DNA from: Favolaschia claudopus | Taxonomy: Eukaryota; Basidiomycota; Agaricomycetes; Agaricales; Mycenaceae | Length of the DNA stretch: 64,000 bases | Reading direction: 5' to 3' | Assembly: GCA_037176885.1 (NCBI GenBank) | Contig: JAWWNJ010000001.1 | Location: forward strand, 2,914,001-2,978,000 | Shown: in pieces, positions 44,589 to 57,569 of the stretch | Position numbering within the stretch: position 1 is the stretch's first letter | Layout: each line of letters opens with the position of its first letter | Notes under the pieces: generated by a model | What the model was told of the DNA's origin: nothing | What the model saw: only the letters and a program-made list of their open reading frames with translations | Database searches by the model: none | Program-made: the position numbers and the translations under genes

Positions 44589-47293
44589 CTAAAAGTCTGA
44601 GCGCCTCTTACTCAGAAGTCTCTTGGGCTTTTTCTCCCTGTCATGCATTGGTCGGGAGATTGGGGGCCCTGGTATTGTGGGAGGAGGCTCCATATATGAC
44701 CGCTGTCGAGTCGGAGCGGCTACCTTCGGCGGCATGTGGTTGACGGGGGCCGGCGGAGCAGCGACGCTCGTCCTCTTCTTGAGAAGATGCCTGTTCCCAT
44801 CCATCTGAATCGTTTGAGCCCTGGTGATAGGCTGTGCCTGCTTCAACGGCAGCCTGGTTTGTGAAGAATTTGGTGACTCGTAGTGCCCATTGGGATACGC
44901 CCGAGCTGGGGAGCTGCCTGGGAGAGGAGAATTCTGCTGCAAAGGTGTGGGCATGACGAGGTGTTTTGGGGTGTGTTGGGGAAGACGACGAGAAGGATTA
45001 TTAGTAGTCGCTATTGACGGAGCAATGTTTACACTCTGCGGCCGATCCTTGGCAAGCGCTTCGAGATGCCTATGCCGTTTTTGCGCACGATCATATTCTT
45101 GCCGCGCAAGATCAACAGGTGCGGCTCGTGGAACGGGTTGGAAAGACGCAGGTCGGTTGCGTTCATCGCTGTAATTATTATATGGCGTAGGTGCTGGCTG
45201 ATGAGACGCAGGTCTCCTCCGATCCTGCTCCGGATTATACCCCATGGACTGCGGGGGATGAGGCTGCTGAGGAGCAAAATGTTGCCCATTGCTTTGAGGA
45301 TTGTAGTGTATGCCAGATGATGATTGTCGTGCATTGGGCGGGCCACTGTTATGAACGAGACGAGGGTCATATCCGCTGTTTACGGGCCGCCCGTTGGGGT
45401 ATGATTGTGGGTAAGAATTCGATGCAAGATCTCTGCGACTGTGCGGTATGGGAGGTTGATTGGCCGCATTGAAGTCCAAGGGATTCTGTACTGTGTGTCG
45501 CCGAGGCTCATATTCGCTACTCGAAGTATGATCCTGTGGCATGGCGTATGGGTCCACGCGAGAAGAGCTGGGTACTGGAGGTGCACTATAACGCTCTTGT
45601 TGCGGACTCGGATCGACTTCGATGCCACCATAGGCGTCCGAATTGTCTTCGGAGGGCAAAACACTATGCGATCCTGGTGGATGTACACGAGTGTCGACCA
45701 TAGGCGTGGTGTCAGCATGCACAAGCATCTTCTGCTCGTGTAGAACATCCAGTGGATCGTACTGGGTTGGAATATATGAAGTTTGCGCATCTTGAGTTAG
45801 ATGCACATGTTGCGTGAGGGGCGTCGGTTGGGGGTGGGGATAATATGGCTGCTGCTGCAAGCGGGACGAGTTCCGCTGGTTGGTAGGAGAATGACGGGTG
45901 TTGTGCAGCGGGTGCCCAAGCTGCTGTGGGGGAAGATACGATGTCGACGCCTGGGGAGGCATATTGTAGTTACGGTTCGTTGTAGACTGAGGCGGTATCC
46001 CCGATGGATGGTACAGTTGCGTGAAATTGCGGGGAAGAATCTGACCAGGGGAGATTCCTAACGAACCGCCATTGTTTGCGAGAGGTTTAGGCGCCTATGG
46101 AAAAGGATATGAGGGTATGAAGGCGTCAATGGTGAACTACAAACTCTAGGAGCCCGCATATGGGGAGGTGAATATGGAGAAGGGTTAACGTGCGGAGCTT
46201 TCAGAACTGACGCAATGACTTGAAATGGACCCTCATGATGCAGGGCCACTCCGAGTGGATTGCTTTCATCCAGCTCGTCAATTCGGTCGAGGTCATAGGC
46301 CAGCAGCCTGTTGTCATTACTGGGTCGTCTCGAGCCGGATGCAGATGGAGCAGAGCCTATGACCGGCGTCGTTGCAGACCGATGGGGTAATATCGGGGGC
46401 TCAATGTGGTGCAGCTCGGGAGCTGAATCGTTTCGAGGTGGCGTAGGACGAGGAGGGACTGTCTGTGTAGGTATTTCGGATGCAAGCATTTCCTGCAAGG
46501 TTTCTATAGGCTCATACTCTGGTGGAGGCGACAAGGGCCGATTCTTAGAGTCAGAAGACTCTCCATGCGACACACCATTTGTTTGGTAACCTTCAGATTC
46601 CTGACCTAATTTGGAGGGAGGCATCTGGGTGGGAGTGGACGCTCCAGATTCTTCACCGGAAAGGAAAGAGGAAGAGGAGGACACAGATTTCAAGTCATGG
46701 CCCGAGATGACGGGAGACGATTTATTGGAAGGTGATGCCACCGAAGACTCGGAAGACGAATAGTTAGTCTCGTACCGATGTCGACTTGGACCAGGGAGGT
46801 TGTCAGGAAACTCGTCGTCTATATACCGTGCCTTCTCCTGCAACTCGGCGTAGCGGAATTGTTGACTCGCAATGGGCTGGAAGTTCGGTTGTGAAGTAGG
46901 AGGAGCAGGAGGAGGAGGGGCCGCTGAAGACCTGATAAAGTCCCGAGGAGGAGGAGCGACAATGAAAGATGGATTTAGAGCAGGGTCGGCAGAGAATGCG
47001 GGATCGTTCCGTTGGAGGGGAGAAGTGAGTGAAATGTGGTCGAATCTCTCCGGCAGCGCTTGCAACGGGCTTTCATAGGAGACTCGCCCAGCGCGCTGAA
47101 AGGTGGGATTCATTGTGTGCGACGGCTGAGGCGGACGAGGCTGTGACTGCCGTTTCGAGGACGAAAATAAAGAGAAGAAGCCGCGACTGGTCCGTTTAGA
47201 TGCGCCAGGCGCCGGCGCCTGTGGGCCTTCGAGGACGCCGAGAGAAGTGACCCGACGACCATTCCGCGCCGTGAAGAGGCCGTCTGTGGTCAT
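44589..47293 (-). CDS. Pal1-family cell-morphology protein
   Basis: Two main exons. The first (start MTTDGLFTARNGRR at 47293) contains GFFSLFSSSKRQSQ, several disordered Ser/Pro runs, and the family signature YDLDRIDELDESNPLGVALHHEGPF with IASVLK just before an intron (about 46154-46095, GTTTGT to CCATAG). Reading across it gives HMRAPR|APKPLANNGGSLGISPGQILP, so the second large open stretch (to 44589), rich in Pro, Gln, Asn and His, belongs to the same gene and not to a separate one. It ends RLLSKRRSDF. Pal1 proteins localise to growth sites and endocytic patches in fission yeast and shape the cell. The role here is inferred from that single conserved box; the remainder is low complexity. 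Confidence 0.7.
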
Positions 47294-47445
47294 CGTCACG
47301 TCGATTAAAGGAAAACAAGCCGACAAATTCACAAACAAGCGCTGATGTCTGAATGCCTCATTGTCATTGCTCCGACGGCCGAGTAATACAAATTTGTACA
47401 TGTCTCTGTTGGCAGGCGCGTCAAGAAAATCTACCACTAAAAACA

Positions 47446-49230
47446 CTATACATCGTCCGGGAACTTGTCCACCAACAGCGCACGCATCGCCTCAAATCGT
47501 GCCCGAGTTAGCCCCATCTCCCCGCATCGGTCATAGTGAGCTTGCACCTCTTCCACTGTAAATCGAAACTCGGCGGCAATCTGTCGAATCGCTTGGTCAA
47601 CTACATGCATGTCGTTGGACGTCGACGGCATTGGCTCGGCTTCCGGTGATGTGAATGGCCCACTGTAACAGAGTATTAGAGTAATCGAGAAGTTGCAGTA
47701 TAAAAAACGCACTTGGGTCGTGGTCGCTTCACGCCAGTCATAGATTCTGGGTCAGCACTCGCCCTCCGTTTCCCCCACGCAGGTGGAGGAGAATTGCCTA
47801 CTCGCACTGCCCACTCGCTCCCGTCATCCTCCTCTTCTGCCGGCCGCGCGTCCGGGATGGTGGTCATTGAAGGTCCCGCCGGCGTGCCTTCGAAAACGAT
47901 GCCTGGCAACTGGGGAATGGCACCGGGAAGTTGGACCTCCATTTCACCCAAGGCTTGTAAGGGTAATGGTGCGGTTCCTTGAAACATGCCCATTCCCATG
48001 CCCTCCATTTTGCTGCTTCCTACGATAAACTCGTCATCGAGGTATGAAACCTCTTTATTCTTGCTCTTTCTTTTGCGTTTCTTCGGCTTCTCCTCCGGCT
48101 GGCGAACGTAGCCGTATTGGCCCTTCTCTCCCTGTGCCGGTTTCTTCTGGTCGACAATGAGTGCAATGAGCCCATCGAGTCTGGTAGCATTTTTCTTGTA
48201 TCGCTCGCGCCAGGATTGCCACGTGTGGCGACTGACCCATGCAAATTGAGGATCTTCTTTCTGTTGGTTCGCGTCAGATTCATAGAGGCAGATGATGGCG
48301 CTGAGTATTCACCATATCACAAAGCTGCTGATAAAGTCGGTTACCAGTTCGTCCACCTGTTTCCTTGTATGGGATCTTCGTCGCAATCCAATTGGCAAGG
48401 TTCCCTTCGTCGTCCTCCGTGAACTGAGTGCGACTACCGAATGATCAGCGGGTTTGGACTTGGAGAGCATATGAAATGCGCACTCTTCTCCTGGTCGACG
48501 ACCGCCAGGATTCTTGTATACTAAGGGCGTATATAGAACCGATCCTCGTTCAACACATTTCTTCACCCAAAGATATGATTCGATATACTTGTCGGGCTCG
48601 CCTTGATAGGTCTTTATGAGATGCTGGAAGACATCGGTGTTAGGGTCAGCGAGGATAACCCGTGCAGACTGCGCCGTGGCATTTGGGTCGCCTCCAGAGT
48701 GCTGATAGAGTGACCCGTCAGCCTGATACGCGGAAGAGGGGAGTACAATGAGAAACGCACCATGATTCGCTGACTGAGGGCGCTACGCGCGTTGGGATTC
48801 GCTATGCTTGGGTGTATGTGCATCGTAATGGGAGCGCCGTTTTCAATAAAAATCTGCTTGAGGAGCATCCCCGCAATCTTGCATGCTTCCACATATGTGT
48901 AAGGTACGAAATATCGGTCGGGGCGTTCGGCGCTTGTCCAGCACAAACGCAGGCGCGACTCCTCTGCGGTACCATTCTGCACGAGTATATACCCCTGACG
49001 TGGGACCTTGGTTTCGACGCGCCCGCCAAGCGCCTATGGAGGGGATGAGAATCGTTAATAGGCGAGTATGAATTATGCATACAGTCACTGTCTCGCAGAG
49101 CTCGGCTTGCACCTCCTCAGGCAGATTCTTTTGAATGAAGAACTTGATTGAAAATCCATTGGCGTCTTGGAAAATCGGCTACGCAGAGTGAGTTGCGGGC
49201 ACAATAAAGAGTTGAGCATGTTTTCACCAT
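47446..49230 (-). CDS. RAP1: RAP1-like telomere protein (BRCT + Myb)
   Basis: Order: an N-terminal BRCT-like domain (PIFQDANGFSIKFFIQKNL, VQAELCETVTALGGRVETKVP, GYILVQ, YFVPYTYVEACKIAGMLL), a linker repeating a BRCT-adjacent helix (ESYLWVKKCVERGSVLYTPLVY), then a Rap1-type Myb domain: TQFTEDDEGNLANWIATKIP, TGGRTGNRLYQQLCD, FAWVSRHTWQSWRERYKKN. A basic stretch follows (KPKKRKRKSKNKEVSYLDDE), then a disordered linker and a C-terminal helical piece (DQAIRQIAAEFRFTVEEVQ, YDRCGEMGLTRARFEAM) where the RCT domain would be. This is the architecture of TERF2IP/Rap1, a shelterin subunit. ATG at 49230-49228 followed by intron 49227-49179 gives MPIFQDANG; an in-frame upstream ATG at 49344 is possible but adds an unlike N-terminus. 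Single-Myb layout suggests it may bind telomeres through a partner. Confidence 0.75.
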
Positions 49231-49414
49231 TTTGAAGCCCCAGATTGGGGTCAGGGTTTGAAGCTCAAATTCAAAGCCGAAGTGGGTGGCACGAAGAGTT
49301 AGCAGCTCTGATAACAGGAAAAACTGGGTACAATGTATCCACAAAGCCGAGCGACAGCAAAAGGAGAGTAGAGAGCGCTAAGCGGATGAAATGCGTCGAG
49401 GTGAAGGGCGGGCA

Positions 49415-49432
49415 AACCCTAGCCCTAACCCC
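49415..49432. promoter_or_regulatory. telobox-like motif between RAP1-like gene and SWP1
   Basis: The plus strand reads AACCCTAGCCCTAACCCC, two near-copies of the telomeric unit CCCTAA, in the 292-bp shared upstream region of the divergent RAP1-like and SWP1 genes. Teloboxes are known promoter elements in plants and fungi, and Rap1 proteins bind such repeats in budding yeast. A regulatory function here is inferred only. Confidence 0.35.
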
Positions 49433-49522
49433 AACTTATGTATCCAGCGTGACGTTTACTCACGCGTGCGTCACACCTCCGAACACGTCGACTGTCACTT
49501 TCCGCACTTTCCTTGAAATTAT

Positions 49523-50524
49523 ATGCTTTTCCTTTCTGGCTTTCTGGTCCTTGCGGCAGCGACGGCGCGGGCGGCTGTCCTCAGCCTTCACTCCGCCCGC
49601 GTAACTACCTATGACTCTACAGGCGCTGGTATTCGAACAGAGAAGTAAGTGCATCTTTCGTAGGTTATGATTTACAGCAGGACGATTGAAATTCTGGTGT
49701 ATAGTCTCAAGTTGACCGAAAAGCCTTTGCATCCGATGGCGGTTGGACCTACAGAGAACCTCAAATTTACTTTCATGGTCGTGGAGGAAGGTACAACCAA
49801 GGGCGTCCAGCCTTTACAGACATTCCTTCGATTCTACGACCCCGAGGCGAAAGAAGAGGGAATTCAGCCTTTGCGGGTTACCCCTGCGGGCAAGTCGAAG
49901 TTTGAGCTCGTAGGTCTGCCCATCTGTCCAGCATTCGAATGATTCAAACCTCGCAATAGAACATGGCCAAACCCCCTCCCTCAATCCCGCCAACAACTTC
50001 TACTCCGCTGCAAGTGTCCCTCATTATCGGTTCCCCTACACACTCACCTGTCAAATTCGAACTCTTTGACATGATCCTCCCCGCATCACAACCAGCGGCG
50101 CAGCACCCAGACGAGGCGTCCTTCCACCTACTTCCCGAAATCGTACACACATTCCGCGCCCCGCAAAAAGTGCCCCCAAGCCCCATCTCCGCTCTCTTTG
50201 CTGGTGTTGCTCTCTCGCCATGGGCCGTTCTTCTTGCACTTGTGAGTTCGTATCTTGCGCAGGGAGAAATGTTGTTGCTCAGTTTGTCTCGTATAGTGGA
50301 GTCAAGTCTTTCCCGGCGCGCCGTACCTCTTCTCCCCGAGTATACTCCCCTTCGTCGCCAGTCTCGGAGCTTTCGAAGTTTTGCTCGTCTGGTACTGGGT
50401 CGAGCTCAAGCTCGGGCAAGTACTGCTGTATGGCGGAATCCTCTCCGTCGTCACGCTTTTCACTGGCAAAACCGCACTGGCATCCATTGGCGCGCATCGT
50501 GTCGGTCCCGCGAAGAGCAAATGA
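49523..50524 (+). CDS. SWP1: Oligosaccharyltransferase delta subunit, ribophorin II (Swp1)
   Basis: ER-membrane subunit of the N-glycosylation oligosaccharyltransferase. Start MLFLSGFLVLAATARAAVL at 49523 is a clear signal peptide. It continues SLHSARVTTYDSTGAGIRTE, an intron, LKLTEKPLHPMAVGPTENLKF, LQTFLRFYDPEAKEEG, an intron, then PPPSIPPTTSTPLQVSLIIGS, FHLLPEIVHTFRAPQK and three hydrophobic segments: ISALFAGVALSPWAVLLAL, FLSPSILPF-like after another intron, and LLYGGILSVVTLFTGKTALA. The end is GAHRVGPAKSK, a short cytosolic basic tail, with TGA at 50522-50524. Size is about that of fungal Swp1, shorter than animal ribophorin II. It is convergent with the dehydrogenase gene, with 66 bp between stops. 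Confidence 0.8.
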
Positions 50525-50590
50525 TGTTCTTGCTCCATACGAAAATGTAAAAATGAAAATGGCGGATAATATACATTGCGGACGTGTACT

Positions 50591-52341
<1,751 letters not shown>

Positions 52342-53011
52342 GGCGCCGCGTTCCCTTGCCCAGAGGTTGTGTCAACTGGACGCTGTAGAGAAAACACAAG
52401 ACTCAAGCTGACGATCGGACTTTCGGACGGCTTGGTGGCTGTCTTCGTCGGCCGTAGTCGGCTCTAAGCTGGGATCAATTAATTATGTAAGTAAATACCA
52501 TTGAAATGACCATTTACTCGAGTTTTTACAGAAAAACAAACGTTCTGACTCCCCTCGTAAGCAAACAACGTCTGCCTAAGTATATGCTGTTGAAAAAGTC
52601 TCAATTGCATCGTACTGAGGACTGCTTGCCCTGTGTTGCCCTTGGGCTTAATTAGCATGCTTCGGACCGAGAACGCCTGGAAAATGACTGGTGACCAATT
52701 ATCGTGATCCCGAAGGCAACAAAGCTCCACGGTGAGATGACCGTCATGTCCAGTTCCTGGCTGGAGAGAGAGTCAATGTTGATGACTAAGCAGCCGATTC
52801 ACAAGCCCTTTGTATGTGAGATAGACGTGTGAGAGGGAGGTGTAAGGCGGACGTCTGAGCTGAGACCGCAAAATGGGCTGGACCGACCAACAATTTTGTT
52901 GAAATTTAGTAGAAAAAAAGCGGAGATTTCTCAAGATTTGTAGTTTGATTGGTTTGGTGTTATTTACGTGTAGGCATCGGTGAAATTGTTCTATGCGGCG
53001 ACGACAGTGCG
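52342..53011. other. divergent intergenic region
   Basis: 670 bp between the divergent starts of the dehydrogenase and the CNH/GYF gene. There are no conserved open frames. It contains AT-rich patches (for example 52900-52935) and no evident repeat. It presumably holds both promoters. Confidence 0.5.
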
Positions 53012-56000
53012 ATGGCTGCTGACGACTGGCAAGACGGCCAAGATGAAATCATCGTCTACGACGCTCCCTTAGGCATTCAACAGGTCGACGCTGACCAACC
53101 TGCCAGCGCTGGCCTTGACAAGGTTGTTTCGCAAGAGGACGAGTCTCGTCCCAGTCCGCACGACTCTAGTCGCGGTCCTTCCTTGTCGACTACCACAGAG
53201 CAGCTCTCCGACGTTGCCAGCGTTCACTCTATGCCTGCTGTTCTCGTCACAGAGCCCGATTCTAGGCTTGCTAGACGGGCCTCAACACTCCACCCCGACA
53301 ATCCAAGCCCTCAGCCCCCGCCTTCTCCTTCCCGTGCGAGCCCGGATCCTTCTTTGTCTGCGGACGAGAGAACTGAGCGTAGAAACCGTCGTCGTTCTAC
53401 AATCGAGGTACGTCAGTACTCTACCTCTCGTCGCTTCCACTCAAACCTTTTTATAGGTTGGTGCTCGTTCAAATAATAGACTGTCCGGGTTCTTCACAAA
53501 CCTCATTCATCGCCGCGACGGCAACGCAAATAATGCTCCACGGAGTCCTATACGCGAGGAAACCACTCCGCGCTCACCGCGTGCTCCCCAGGCGCCACAA
53601 CAATCCCGATCACCATCTCCGACTCCAGCCCGACCAGTCACACCCCCGCCGAGTCTTCCTCCGCCCACTCTCAACGAGCTCGGTCTTTCTCTTAGCGTGC
53701 TGACGGCAGACCTTTCGCCCTCACACTTTAGTACCCCACCCACTAGTGGCGCGTTTCTGTCCCCAAATTACCTGCTTCTTTGTCATGCCCAAGGACTCGA
53801 TGTACTCCCTCTCACCTCCCCTCCCGTCTCTCAGCCTTATGCTCTCGTCCGTCGCGTCAGCTTCAAGTCTGTTGTGGTCATGGAGCAGCGCGGTGTCCTG
53901 GTCGCCATCGCCGGCCGCCGGGATGGTGTCCGTGTTTACGCCCTTGAAGAGATCAAAAAGGCAGTAGAATGGCGCATGGACGTTGAGATACGCCGGGAGC
54001 GCGATCGCCAACGCAGGGAGGCCGTGAAAAAAGTGGGCATTCCTCTCGACCATGACCTCCGCGACTCGTCCGACAAATCAAGAAAAGCCAGCCTGTCTAC
54101 CCCGCCTCCAGGCGAACCTATCACCGGCGGAAAACTTCCTCGAAAAGCTTCCCATCCCACTATGCCTAATCTACCTCCTCCACCCTCCCCAACGCCACTG
54201 GGCCCATTAATACCGCGCACCCCGACCACCAAGCGTTTTAAATCGCCACGGCAACCTCCTCCCACTCCACCTCCCACCTCTGTTCCTGAGCCCTCGGGCC
54301 GACCACCACCCTATAGCAGGGCTCCAGATTCTCCAGCAGCCCCAGCCCCATCCACCACTCCTCCGCAACCGGCTCCCCCATTTCTTGCCACACGTCAATC
54401 TCGATCCCGCGCTGGGTCGGTTTCAAATGTACTGGCGACAGCGCCAATGTCCCGACGATCGACGACATCACCTCGATCTCACGATCCTGACTCGAAAGGC
54501 GACTGGGCCGAATCAAGTGACGACGAGGCTATCAACATCGTGGCGGCTGGCGCCAGCGGGAGCCAAGCCCTGGATGAGCGCACGAGTGCACGTCTTTCTG
54601 CCAATCTGAGTCTCAGCCCGACATCCATTCCGCCGACGCCTGCTGCGGCCACCGATCTCACCCAGGCGTTGAGCCCCACCACCTCCCGTCGCGGTCGACC
54701 TGCCAACCTGGACCTCACCTTGTCGATGCCGGCGCCCGGTTCGCAGATTGTCCCTTCAGAACCTTCACCCACCCCTACTCTCTTAACGCTTCGGCAGGCG
54801 CTGTCACATTCCCCATCGAGTGGTGGGCGGCGACAATTGCCCGATAATGACCCAGATACGCCCTTCTTTGGTGACTTGGAAGAGGAGGAGGACGAGGACA
54901 ATGGACAAATCAGTCTGGCGGAGGCGCTGATGGAGAGTCGGCTGCCTGAACTACCTCCTGCAGGGTCACGTCAGCCACAGCAACCCATTCTATTCGCGGC
55001 GGGGGCTGAAGACGAGCCGGCGAGTCCGCGCACTTCAGAGCACTCCATGCCCACCCAGACCAGTCATTCCGAGCGTACTGGTGGTCGACGGCGTCGATGG
55101 TCTGTTCTCATAGGGCAAGCGCTTATCCCGAACTCATCAGAGGTGTCCGTGGCTGCCCCGCCACCAGAGCCTCGTGGACACATGATAACGCGGTCGCACT
55201 CATTCCGCTCTAGTCAGTCCGTTGGTTCGACGACGCAGCAACCCGCGCGGCCTAGTACCGCGTCCACTTTGCCAACGACGACATCTCCGTCCACGCTCAT
55301 TACGACGTCGGGCCCGGATGGCTCACCTCATCTATCCGCTTCATCCTCTCGCTCGTCGAGGTTCATTCCGAGAATTATTAGCAACGCGTTCCATACGCGG
55401 CGTGAAGACCGACCACCTTTGCCAGCTCTGCAAACGAAGGACAACGAAGTACGTAAGACTGGAACCACACCGACGTCGTCACACATGCCTCCCCCAAAAC
55501 TCGAGTACGTTAAGTTGCCCGGCACCAAAGGTGCGCTGACTATCAAGTCCGTCGAGACTGCGAAGAAGAGGTGCGATTTCTACATACTTTCACATCCCCT
55601 CACTCACACGAATCTATCTTTCAGCTTTCTAGCTATTCTGTGTGGCGAGAACGGCGAAAAGGTCGAGCTCTTTGCTGGGACATACCGTACTGCTTTGGGA
55701 CTGTCCCGGACGTTCATCTTACCAGATTCTCCACGACTGCTGGAGCTGCAGTTGCAAGGCGATGATCTCGTCGAAGTCTTTCTAGTGTTTGGACAGAATG
55801 TCTTTGGGCTTGAACCGGCGACCGTGCGGGTGCGGGAAGTTCGTATTGGCCGGGCAGAACGGAGGGCGGCCAGAAGACGAGCTCGTGAGGCGCGCGCTGG
55901 GGAGTCGGCAGGTGATCAGGAGGGTGAAGCTGGCGAGGACAACACTAATGTCAACGTGAGCATTGGTGTATCAGTAGCAGTGGGATCCACCGTCGTTGCG

Positions 56001-57341
56001 ACGGGGTCCGGCAGCACTGAACAACCCGGCACGCCGACACTTGTTGCTGGTGAACACCCTGATCAGGCCGCCGATGGGGGAGGTTCAGACCCAAATGCGG
56101 AGACTGCGAACGAGCCTTCGACGACCGTGTCTCATGCTGAAGAGCTTGTGGCGTTGGCGACGGCGCGTATGGGCCCGTACACAACCTTCCAGCAGCTCTC
56201 GTTTGCGCCAAAGTTCCCTCTTGCGTCAATCGCGGACGAGTACATCATACCACCAACTTATCCCGACTTTTTGGACTATCGAACGGAGCACGAGCCCGAA
56301 GCAAGTGGTAGCAATGGGACCGACCTTGCTCAGATTCAATTCTCTCCGCCGGGGCTTCCTGTACCAGCACCCACCGCTCCATCAAAATGGTACTATAGGG
56401 ATCCTAAAAATAATATACATGGTTTGTTCCACTTCCATCTGCATGTTTTCTTGCTCAACTATTACAAAGGGCCTTGGAAGGCATCTTTAATGCAAGCGTG
56501 GTACAAGGATGGACTGCTACCTCCTGATCTCCCAGTGCGAAGAGAGGAGGATTCCGAATACATGCTTCTGAAGGACCTCAGGTTACAAAGCATTGATCCC
56601 GCTCACCCTTTCCGAGTTGTGCCACCCCCAGCTCAATCCTCCGCCACCGCGCAGGTAACGGCAGCGCCAGAAAAACCCCTACTTTCGCCAATCTCGCTAC
56701 TGTCTCAGCCTCGCCATTTTGGCCCGCCTGCGCTCTTCTTTTCGACGCGGGGTGGCCATAGCACGGCTATCGTCGACGCGCGCGGACGGTCGGTACTCAA
56801 GGGCAGGTTCGTGTGGAGCGAGGATGGAGAAGGCGAGGGAGCCGACGCGAAGTCGGTGCCTTTTGGGCGCATGGGCGATGTAAAACGGCTGGAGGCGTTT
56901 GACGTCAAAGACCGTTCTGTGCTCGTTGCAATGCGCCAGGGAGGTTTGGAAGCTGTTGATCTGAGTGACGCGCTGCTCAAGCCCGCAGACCAATCGAGGA
57001 CCGTTCTTCCGCAGTTCATGCCTCCGCCGTCCAATACCAACCGCCGAGGACCTTTTGTATGGAAAATGGGCATGCCAGTGGCGGCGTCGGCCACCTCTTC
57101 GACCGTCTTGACTGCCAAGACCAAGTCGGGTGGTGGATTCAGTCATATTCCGGGTAAGAAACAGAGTACGGGCTCGACGAAGTCGCCTGTTGGACGGACA
57201 GAGTTCTCGCTTGGCGATAACCCGGAGTCGGAGGTGCTGGACGAGGTACTGTTCTTAGGGCGGAAAGAAGACGAGATCTATATATGCGAGAGAAATGCTG
57301 GATCGTTTCGCATATTGCGGCTCGGCCCCAACCTATCATGA
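53012..57341 (+). CDS. Large protein with CNH-like regions and a GYF domain
   Basis: Start MAADDWQDGQDEI at 53012. One intron near 53408-53457 joins STIE to VGARSNNRLSGFFTN; the frame is then open to 57341 apart from two in-phase introns. N-terminal conserved block: TLNELGLSLSVLTADLSPSHF, GAFLSPNYLLLCHAQGLDVL, SFKSVVVMEQRGVLVAIAG and VRVYALEEIKKAVEW, resembling the start of a citron-homology (CNH) beta-propeller. A long Pro/Ser/Thr-rich insert follows. Then FLAILCGENGEKVELFAGTY, LSRTFILPDSPRLLELQ and VFLVFGQNVFGLEPATV, again CNH-like. Next comes a clear GYF domain: KWYYRDPKNNIHGPW, MQAWYKDGLLPPDLPVRR. The last part is GPPALFFSTRGGHSTAIVD and VLVAMRQGGLEAVDL, ending LRLGPNLS. The introns at 55571-55624 (54 nt) and 56422-56469 (48 nt) are multiples of three without stops. 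GYF modules bind proline-rich peptides; the overall role is unknown. Confidence 0.7.
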
Positions 57342-57569
57342 CCATACTATCCGTTCACTTAATTCTCAGAGAGACTTTCATCCTTATTTTATTGCCCCAA
57401 TTTATTTACTTACTGGCTTGTACACAACATAAATATACGACCCTGTTGACAGAATCGGCAGACAAACTCGGTTTGAACTCGGTCCCATGAATTCGCCTCT
57501 TTAAGAAGATGTACTGTATTTGAGGGAAAGGTCTGTTGCTTGCTCTTGACCGCCATCATCTTCGCCAGA

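Noticed and set aside
44589..45962. Separate Pro/Gln-rich gene on the minus strand
   Set aside because: Splicing of the intron near 46154-46095 joins it in frame to the Pal1-box exon, so it is the second part of that gene.
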